Positions 59,153 to 64,000 of a DNA stretch of 64,000 nucleotides are shown here, in pieces. Under the pieces are notes generated by a model. The model saw nothing but the letters and a program-made list of their open reading frames with translations, was not told where the DNA came from and searched no databases. The DNA is taken from assembly GCF_002278135.3 (NCBI RefSeq), contig NZ_CP029425.2:3138001-3202000 (forward strand), in the 5' to 3' direction. The stretch comes from Bradyrhizobium ottawaense. GTDB taxonomy: Bacteria > Pseudomonadota > Alphaproteobacteria > Rhizobiales > Xanthobacteraceae. Numbering within the stretch: the stretch's first letter is position 1; the number at the start of each line of letters is the position of its first letter. The position numbers and the translations under genes are program-made.

Positions 59153-59446
59153 ATGAAGACCACGCTTTCGATTTTGCTCGCCGCCGCGTTCTCGCTGTCG
59201 TCGATGCCCGCCCACGCCGTCAAGTGGGACCTCTCGACCATGAGCTGCAAGCAGTTCCTCGAGAGCGGCGAAGACAATATCCAGGTCGTGCTGACCTGGA
59301 TGGACGGCTGGTACAAGGGCGACGAGGACAACGCGATCATCGACACCGACGTGTTCATCGAGAACGCCAAGAAGTTCGGTGCTTATTGCGGAAAGAATCC
59401 GACAGCCAGCATCGTCACCGCGGCCGACGAAGTGCTCGGAAAATAA
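59153..59446 (+). CDS. HdeA/HdeB family periplasmic protein
   Basis: 97 residues from ATG 59153. Signal peptide to about 22 (PAHAV), then a small helical protein with two Cys (MSCKQFLE and AYCGKNP) and VLTWMDGWYKGDEDN, as in HdeA/HdeB acid-stress chaperones. These protect periplasmic proteins at low pH. Genuine in family terms; acid function not shown here. Confidence 0.82.
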   Translation: MKTTLSILLAAAFSLSSMPAHAVKWDLSTMSCKQFLESGEDNIQVVLTWMDGWYKGDEDNAIIDTDVFIENAKKFGAYCGKNPTASIVTAADEVLGK

Positions 59447-59579
59447 TCCCGGCAAGTCATGAAGCGTGCGGACCGAAGCGAGGATGCAATCGCGCTTCGG
59501 TCTCTTGCTTCGACACGATCGTGATGGAGAGCCGCGGTGCGCTTTACGCCCACGCGGCTCTCTTCGTTTGAGATGCTGC

Positions 59580-60044
59580 TCAGCCCGGCAGCATTGCGAA
59601 CGCGCTCGATACCATCGCGACCGGCTTGTTGTCGGCGGCCGAGAGCAGCGTGACGCGGCCAAAGCTCATGGTGCGCCCGAGCCGCACCACGCGCGCGTCC
59701 GCCAGCACGTCCGACGAGGACACCGCGCGCATGAAATGCGTGGTCTGGTCGACCGTGGTCATCGGGCGGTAACCGCGATTGGCAGCCAGGATCGCGATCA
59801 CCATCGCGGTGTCGGCGAGCGCCATCAGGGCCTGGCCGCAGACCACGCCGCCGTTCCGGCACAGCCGCTCCGAGAACGGCATGCGCAGCAGCGCGCCCGG
59901 CTGCCAGTGCGGCGCATCCGCCGGCTGCACGTGCTCGAGGCGCTCGACGGCGAGATTGAGATCCTGGACCCAGGGCGCAAAAACCTCGCCGAGGATGCGT
60001 CTGGCGTCGGAGAGGCCGAATTCGGTGTCTGGCTGCATTTGCAT
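59580..60044 (-). CDS. PaaI-type acyl-CoA thioesterase family protein
   Basis: 154 residues from ATG 60044. Hotdog-fold thioesterase features: LCRNGGVVCGQALMALADTA (central helix), then TTVDQTTHFMRAVSSSDVLA and a final strand with AMVSSAFAMLP. Such enzymes hydrolyse acyl-CoA esters; substrate unknown. A long upstream extension read by the track frame is not supported. Confidence 0.8.
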   Translation of the reverse strand: MQMQPDTEFGLSDARRILGEVFAPWVQDLNLAVERLEHVQPADAPHWQPGALLRMPFSERLCRNGGVVCGQALMALADTAMVIAILAANRGYRPMTTVDQTTHFMRAVSSSDVLADARVVRLGRTMSFGRVTLLSAADNKPVAMVSSAFAMLPG

Positions 60045-60190
60045 TGCTGGCGCGCTCTCCTGTATTGCCGGATGTTTCGGCCCATTGTGCGCGCATCGGC
60101 GCGGCAAAGTCACCCGGTCTGGCGCCGGTCCCGTCGGCTTGAAAATGCCTGACTTGGTCCGATATGATGGCTTGCTCGGGGTATGGGTGG

Positions 60191-60325
60191 ATGATGTTGC
60201 GTCGGTGTGTCCTCGTCTTTTGTATGGCCGCGCTCGGCCTGGCGCTGAGCGGCTGCACCAAATGCGGTCCGATCTGGGACGACTGGCTGCACGCGCCGAA
60301 ATCGTGCAGATCGGATCGGCTCTAG
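60191..60325 (+). CDS. Tiny Cys-rich lipoprotein (44 residues)
   Basis: Below the length normally reported. Reads MMLRRCVLVFCMAALGLALS, then GC-TKCGPIWDDW and PKSCRSDRL. The basic start, hydrophobic core and LSGC lipobox mark a lipoprotein; mature part about 24 residues with three Cys. GGGTGG lies before the ATG. I recall similar short proteins in Bradyrhizobium. It precedes the second DPWGG-family gene. Confidence 0.6.
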   Translation: MMLRRCVLVFCMAALGLALSGCTKCGPIWDDWLHAPKSCRSDRL

Positions 60326-60419
60326 CGAGCCCGGACGGCCTCGGCGGTCGCGACCGGCCGCGACAAGGATGACCAGGCGCGGGCGATCCGTGCCTCCATG
60401 GATGATCAAGGAGTAGACG

Positions 60420-60716
60420 ATGAAGCTTTTCCGTTTGGCCGCGGTGCTGGCCGTGCTGGCGGGACCTGCCTATGCGCAAATGCCCAATCTGAATTTGCTG
60501 CAGGACGCCCCGAGCAAGACCCCCGAGGAAAAGGCCGCGGAAGCCGAGCGTGACAAGGCCTACAAGGAAACGCTGAAGAAGATCCCGGATTCCAAGACCT
60601 CCAACGATCCCTGGGGCGGCATGCGCTCCGATCCGCCGAAACAGCCGGCGGCGCCGAAGGCCTCGGCCGCAACCAGCGCGCCGAAGAAGTCCAAGAGCGG
60701 CACGGCCGCCAACTGA
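60420..60716 (+). CDS. Small exported protein of the DPWGG family, copy 2
   Basis: 98 residues. AAGGAG lies 8 bases before the ATG. Signal peptide about 1-20 (AYAQM). The mature part contains KAYKETLKKIPDSKTSNDPW followed by GGMR, then an Ala/Lys/Pro-rich basic tail (APKKSKSGTAAN). Homologous to the protein at 56410. The motif is probably a short binding or folding element; function unknown. Confidence 0.65.
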   Translation: MKLFRLAAVLAVLAGPAYAQMPNLNLLQDAPSKTPEEKAAEAERDKAYKETLKKIPDSKTSNDPWGGMRSDPPKQPAAPKASAATSAPKKSKSGTAAN

Positions 60717-60820
60717 CCCAGCTCCGTTCGGGAGGCGGTGCAACGCTTTTCGGACGGGACTCCTCTTCACCCGGCTCACGCCCTACATTGGGCTGAGCGT
60801 AGTGCGTAGAGGAGGAGGAC

Positions 60821-61075
60821 ATGGCCGACCGTCCGCGGGATCTCGCCGAGCGGATGGCGCGCCGGCGCAAGATCGCCGGCAAGCCGGGCCAAACGGTTCG
60901 GGACGGCTATCTGCGCGAGACCTTCACGCTGCCGCGCGCGGCGGCGCGGGAAAGGGCGCAGGCCTTCTTCGCCCGCTACCCCAAGGCCGGCTATATGAGC
61001 GTTGTCGAGAGCTGGCGCGAGCTGCCCGGCGGCGATATCGAATTCACCATGCGGCGGCTGCCCAGCGCGGACTAG
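60821..61075 (+). CDS. Conserved small hypothetical protein
   Basis: 84 residues, strong GGAGGAGGAC before the ATG. Basic N-terminus (DRPRDLAERMARRRKIAGKP), then TVRDGYLRETFTLPRAAARE and a C-terminal strand-rich end (YMSVVESWRELPGGDIEFTM). Cytoplasmic. Family not named by me. Its TAG stop is the start of a family C repeat. Confidence 0.65.
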   Translation: MADRPRDLAERMARRRKIAGKPGQTVRDGYLRETFTLPRAAARERAQAFFARYPKAGYMSVVESWRELPGGDIEFTMRRLPSAD

Positions 61076-61150
61076 AGCATGATCCGGAAAAGTGCCCAGC
61101 GGTTTTCCGAAAAGATCATGCTCAAACAACAACCTAAAGCTTGATCCGGA
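61074..61150. repeat. Dispersed repeat, family C, copy 3
   Basis: AGAGCATGATCCGGAAAAGT, then GCGGTTTTCCGAAAAGATCA and TGCTCAAACAACAACCTAAA. Near-identical to the copy at 47010 through its first half; the GCGCGATGACG part is replaced. Confidence 0.75.
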
Positions 61151-61157
61151 GACCTTG

Positions 61158-61391
61158 CTAGTCGAGGGTTTCGGCAACGATGCGGATCCGGAACACGGGC
61201 TCCTTGGTCTCGTCCAGCAGCTCCATGTGCCATTCGGAATTTTCCTGGAGCTTGCGGGCAATGCCTGCGGTCATGTCGGCGCAGACATTGGTCATCTCTT
61301 TCCAGGCCGAATTGCGATCGGCAAATTCCGTCGCCTGATCGGCGCAGCCGGAGTAACTTCCATTCCGGATCCGAAAGAAATACAACGGCAT
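61158..61391 (-). CDS. DUF6894 family small protein
   Basis: 77 residues from ATG 61391. MPLYFFRIRNGSYSGCADQA at the start, AWKEMTNVCADMTAGIARKL in the middle and MELLDETKEPVFRIRIVAET at the end are typical of DUF6894, a short alpha/beta protein abundant in Bradyrhizobium and Methylobacterium. Function unknown. Confidence 0.8.
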   Translation of the reverse strand: MPLYFFRIRNGSYSGCADQATEFADRNSAWKEMTNVCADMTAGIARKLQENSEWHMELLDETKEPVFRIRIVAETLD

Positions 61392-61558
61392 AGCTGGCAC
61401 CGATCGCGCGCGTGATGGCCTCGCCCCCAAGGCCATGGGCGCGCGCAGTCCAATCCCAAACGACCGTCAGATCAATTCCGGGCGGCTACGGATGATGTTC
61501 CGCCGCAACCGCCAGCCGTGGTGCAGCGGGCGCAGAAGGCGCCATCCGATGCCGACTT

Positions 61559-61756
61559 TCATCCGGCCGGTTCACGCCGCCGGGCCGATCGCTTCAGCTC
61601 ACGGTCGATACGCAGCTGCACGCGCCGGATCGCCAACAGGTCGATTTTCGTCTCGGTCTTGCCGGTCTTGACCTGCTCGCCAATGCGGAACTGCCACTGC
61701 CAGATTCCGGGAATCGCCGTCTTGGCGACGGTGAACTCGATGCCCCTGTGATTCAT
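61559..61756 (-). CDS. Small basic hypothetical protein
   Basis: 65 residues from ATG 61756, chosen for GGGAGGTC 6 bases upstream. MNHRGIEFTVAKTAIPGIWQ, then WQFRIGEQVKTGKTETKIDL, and an Arg-rich helix at the end (LQLRIDREL-like). Members of such short families are multicopy in Bradyrhizobium. Role unknown. Confidence 0.6.
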   Translation of the reverse strand: MNHRGIEFTVAKTAIPGIWQWQFRIGEQVKTGKTETKIDLLAIRRVQLRIDRELKRSARRREPAG

Positions 61757-62109
61757 GGCGACCTCCCACGATTCACTCTCCATGACTGCAAACATGTTCG
61801 GCGTCCCAATATTCCGGAGACAAGCAAATTTTGTCGGTAAGCCCTAGATAGTTCGGGGGTATCTCGAAAGCGCGCCTGCGCCGAAACAGGCGAGGCCGGC
61901 TCTCGAAAGACGCCGGTCCGTGAGACAGTGAGGCTGTCGCATACCCGTGGTTCTCCGACCATGAACAAAGTTCCTGGGCTGCACCCGGCTGCGTCGGTAC
62001 GCCGATCGGACGGGCCGCGGGGGGCCCGCCGAGGGGGTTACCGGTTTCCCTGCAAGCGGCGGCATATGCCTTGCTTGGTCTGGCGATGGCAAAAACAGCA
62101 AGGGTCGTC
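61757..62109. other. Gap with no assigned feature
   Basis: About 350 bases with no gene I can support. One minus-strand ORF (61773-62120) and a plus ORF (61928-62170) have no family, ribosome-site or domain support. A GC-rich run at 62010-62030 is unremarkable. Confidence 0.4.
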
Positions 62110-62367
62110 ATGCTGGGCATTCCCCGCCGCTACAGTCATTTCGTCTTCGGCATCATCCAGTCCGGGCTGACGTCGCTGATCGCGGCGGGGATCGCCAGCC
62201 TGCCCGCAGGCAGCGCGATGAGCTTCGTCGGGCACTGGATGGTGTCGTGGCTGATCGCATGGGCCGCGATGTTGCCGATCGTGCTGCTGGCTGCGCCCGC
62301 GATCCGCGCCTTCTCGCTGCTCCTGACGCAGGAGGAGCGGGACTCGCGAACCGCCCGACAGGCATGA
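62110..62367 (+). CDS. DUF2798 family membrane protein
   Basis: 85 residues from ATG 62110 (AAGGG upstream); ATG 62086 is an alternative. Starts MLGIPRRYSHFVFGIIQSGL, then two transmembrane helices (about 10-32 and 44-65), characteristic of DUF2798. Function unknown. Its stop codon abuts a hairpin that terminates transcription on the opposite strand. Confidence 0.8.
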   Translation: MLGIPRRYSHFVFGIIQSGLTSLIAAGIASLPAGSAMSFVGHWMVSWLIAWAAMLPIVLLAAPAIRAFSLLLTQEERDSRTARQA

Positions 62368-62405
62368 AAAAGCCCCGCCTGGGGAGAGCCAGACGGGGCA
62401 AAAAG
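62367..62405 (-). terminator. Orphan rho-independent terminator on the minus strand
   Basis: On the minus strand GCCCCGTCTGG pairs fully (one U-G) with CCAGGCGGGGC around a 6-base loop and is followed by TTTTT. On the plus strand the stem has a mismatch and is followed by A residues. No minus-strand gene lies upstream (62406-62900), so it may end an unannotated small RNA. Confidence 0.6.
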
Positions 62406-62645
62406 TTATTGGAGGCTGAGGTGCTGGGCTGCAACACCATAGCGGCATCATCCTAGCCGGCTCCGCTTACGGCAGCCTGACAGGCGTCAGATTTCCGGAC
62501 TCAACGCCGAGGCCGCAGACTGGCCCCGCACCGGTCCCAATTTCGACATCCGTTCGCACAACTGCGGACACACCGGTCGGCAAGATTCCACAGCGTTCGG
62601 CGCAGCCATGGGGGAAACGTGGCACGCCGACCACGGGGTGGCATC

Positions 62646-62735
62646 ATGGATAACGTAGAGCGGTCATTCGCCGCCGCGACAGCGGCTGGCTTCGTGGTGC
62701 TGGTGATCGGCCTCGTGCTGCTGGCGCTGCTTTAA
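62646..62735 (+). CDS. Possible 29-residue membrane peptide
   Basis: MDNVERSFAAATAAGFVVLV then IGLVLLALL: a short polar start and one clean transmembrane helix. GGGGTGG precedes the ATG. Small one-helix proteins are common, but no homologue is known to me and the length makes chance possible. Confidence 0.3.
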   Translation: MDNVERSFAAATAAGFVVLVIGLVLLALL

Positions 62736-62920
62736 GGACAGGCACGCGAGCGGCAGCCTTTCCCTGGATGACGGGGGTACAGGGCATGCCGCAAAACTGG
62801 AAAACAACCCCATGCACAGTAGGCTGCATGGAAGTTCCGTTGTGCTTTCAATGGCTTAAACTTGGCGATACCGTCAACGCGCTACGCTCTCTTGTCGGCT
62901 TCGGAAGCCCCCGGTTGGGT

Positions 62921-63088
62921 CTAGTGGATCTTGATTACATTCAGGGGAAGGTGGAGCTCGGCGGCGCGCTCTTGGCGGTCCTTCTTGCGGAATTCGTTTT
63001 CCTGGCGCTCGAACTTCATCAGCTCCTCATGCGCCGCCTCCAGCAGGGGATTGCGCCTGATCGTATCGCGGTTCGTGGTGTCCGTCAT
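62921..63088 (-). CDS. Short charged hypothetical protein
   Basis: 55 residues from ATG 63088 (TGGGGACC upstream). Mostly helical and charged: NPLLEAAHEELMKFERQENE then FRKKDRQERAAELHLPLN. Possibly a conserved Bradyrhizobium family; function unknown. Confidence 0.5.
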   Translation of the reverse strand: MTDTTNRDTIRRNPLLEAAHEELMKFERQENEFRKKDRQERAAELHLPLNVIKIH

Positions 63089-63243
63089 GACTGAGGTCCC
63101 CAGAGTTGCGGTCCCATCCTGGAGAAGGCTCGAGACCGCGAAAAGGTTCGGTGCCGCAGGATTGCGGAATTCTGACGGCGGCCGGCGGCTGCGTCTTTGA
63201 TGAACGTCAGCTTCGGCCGGGGAATGACGTTGCGACAGCCCTG

Positions 63244-63444
63244 CTATTTCGGCGGTTGCAGCCCGGGGGATATGACCCAGTCGTGCAGATGATTGGCGAC
63301 ATCGGCCTGGCGGGCCTTCTTGAGCAGGGCGTCCCGCTCGGGCCCGGGCGGAAGCCTGGCGGCCTCTTCCTGGACCTGCTTCACCCATGCGGAGAGCCGG
63401 TCTTGAAGGGTCAACTGCTGCTTGAAACGTCGCCGCTTGAGCAT
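63244..63444 (-). CDS. Short basic hypothetical protein
   Basis: 66 residues from ATG 63444, with AAGGAG 7 bases upstream. Helical: MLKRRRFKQQLTLQDRLSAW, then KQVQEEAARLPPGPERDALL and KKARQADVANHLHDW. Similar short basic proteins occur in Bradyrhizobium. Function unknown. Confidence 0.6.
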   Translation of the reverse strand: MLKRRRFKQQLTLQDRLSAWVKQVQEEAARLPPGPERDALLKKARQADVANHLHDWVISPGLQPPK

Positions 63445-63635
63445 GGCGCGCTCCTTTTCATGCGATGAAGGCGGGAGCGCAATCGGCGTTCTCGTCACCG
63501 ATAGTGGCCACGGTTGGGGCGGTGATGGCCCATTGAGGACCATTAACGGGAGCCGCGTCTGTCCAGTTGTGTGCACAACGCGAATGGGGAGGGGGACGTG
63601 GCGATGCTCACGGACAAAGCCTCAAATCCGCAAAA

Positions 63636-63650
63636 GAACATATTGCGAAC
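63636..63650 (+). promoter_or_regulatory. LexA (SOS) box before recA
   Basis: GAACATATTGCGAAC fits the direct-repeat GAAC-N7-GAAC that alphaproteobacterial LexA recognises. A further GAAC lies 3 bases later. The box is about 95 bases before the recA start codon. Confidence 0.78.
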
Positions 63651-63743
63651 CTAGAACAAATAGGGTACGTTGCTTTTATCGACGAGCCGCCTCGCCAATC
63701 GTTTGTCCCTCACGCGAATCCTCGCCATAAGGAGCACGACCCA

Positions 63744-64000
63744 ATGTCCGCCACTGCCCTGCGTATCGTCGAAGGATCTTCCATGGACAAGAGTAAAGCT
63801 CTGGCCGCCGCGCTCTCTCAGATCGAGCGCCAGTTCGGCAAGGGCTCGGTGATGAAGCTCGGCAAGAACGACCGGTCCATGGACATCGAGGCGGTGTCGT
63901 CAGGCTCGCTCGGGCTCGATATCGCGCTCGGCATCGGCGGCCTGCCGAAGGGGCGCATCGTCGAGATCTACGGGCCGGAATCCTCAGGAAAAACCACGCT
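63744..64000 (+). CDS. recA: Recombinase RecA (N-terminal part; runs off the right edge)
   Basis: RecA performs strand exchange and activates LexA cleavage. The visible 85 residues include [20 protein letters not shown] and the start of the Walker A motif ([10 protein letters not shown]). AAGGAG precedes the chosen ATG 63744 by 8 bases; ATG 63783 ([10 protein letters not shown]) is the shorter alternative seen in many species. The gene continues past the window. Confidence 0.95.
   Translation, partial: MSATALRIVEGSSMDKSKALAAALSQIERQFGKGSVMKLGKNDRSMDIEAVSSGSLGLDIALGIGGLPKGRIVEIYGPESSGKTT

Noticed and set aside
61773..62120. 115-codon minus-strand ORF
   Set aside because: No start signal or family; overlaps another ORF and the DUF2798 start region.
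62768..63094. 108-codon plus-strand ORF
   Set aside because: Runs through a probable dispersed repeat fragment (about 62795-62830) and lies opposite a better supported small gene.
1..64000. tRNA, rRNA, CRISPR, prophage or intact IS elements
   Set aside because: None seen by reading; a covariance-model or IS search was not possible here.

Overview
The window looks like chromosome from a Bradyrhizobium-type alphaproteobacterium (order Hyphomicrobiales). I infer this from several things: GC-rich coding sequence throughout, an alphaproteobacterial CckA kinase, CtrA-type TTAA-N7-TTAA boxes near flagellar genes, a GAAC-N7-GAAC LexA box before recA, and several families of dispersed intergenic palindromes that I associate from memory with Bradyrhizobium and relatives. 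I see no tRNA, rRNA, CRISPR array, intact insertion sequence or phage.

Positions 1-22954 hold flagellar basal-body and export genes. On the left are flgH (cut by the window edge), flgA, flgG and flgF on the minus strand, then fliL, fliM, a DUF6468 gene and a MotE-like gene on the plus strand. After an insert come a 1242-residue exported TPR protein, fliP-fliO (minus), flgB-flgC-fliE and fliQ-fliR-flhB, followed by cckA, the kinase at the top of the CtrA phosphorelay. Perfect CtrA boxes precede flgB and the TPR gene, and a second shared motif precedes three of the flagellar units. The insert (about 6.5-13.4 kb) carries a giant FecR/VCBS/RTX adhesin-like gene, a secreted FecR-domain protein, an exported TPR protein and two small ORFs.

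Positions 26-42.7 kb are mixed. They hold a Tim44-domain protein, a lectin-like secreted protein and a glutathione transferase. An accessory-looking block follows, with an acyl-CoA ligase, TetR, an enoyl-CoA hydratase, DUF1330, a quinone-oxidoreductase-like enzyme and AraC. Next are an ICMT-like methyltransferase with a degraded second copy nearby, a LuxR-type regulator, a RelE/ParE toxin-antitoxin pair, class I fumarase and periplasmic proteins of unknown role.

Positions 43-47 kb form a probable small regulon. A TetR regulator diverges from a carotenoid oxygenase gene, and nearby membrane-protein genes have the same promoter and operator design. Then come a SET-domain methyltransferase with a lysine-rich tail, an XRE regulator, a FrnE-like DsbA protein, a GNAT enzyme and ccoG. 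ccoG lies behind a BigR-like persulfide-sensing repressor, which diverges from a split YeeE/YedE sulfur transporter and an AhpD-like protein.

Positions 55-64 kb carry many short exported or hypothetical proteins, a PQQ dehydrogenase gene interrupted by a one-base frameshift, PilZ and HdeA proteins, a thioesterase, a tiny lipoprotein, DUF6894 and DUF2798 proteins, a possible orphan small-RNA terminator, and the start of recA at the right edge.
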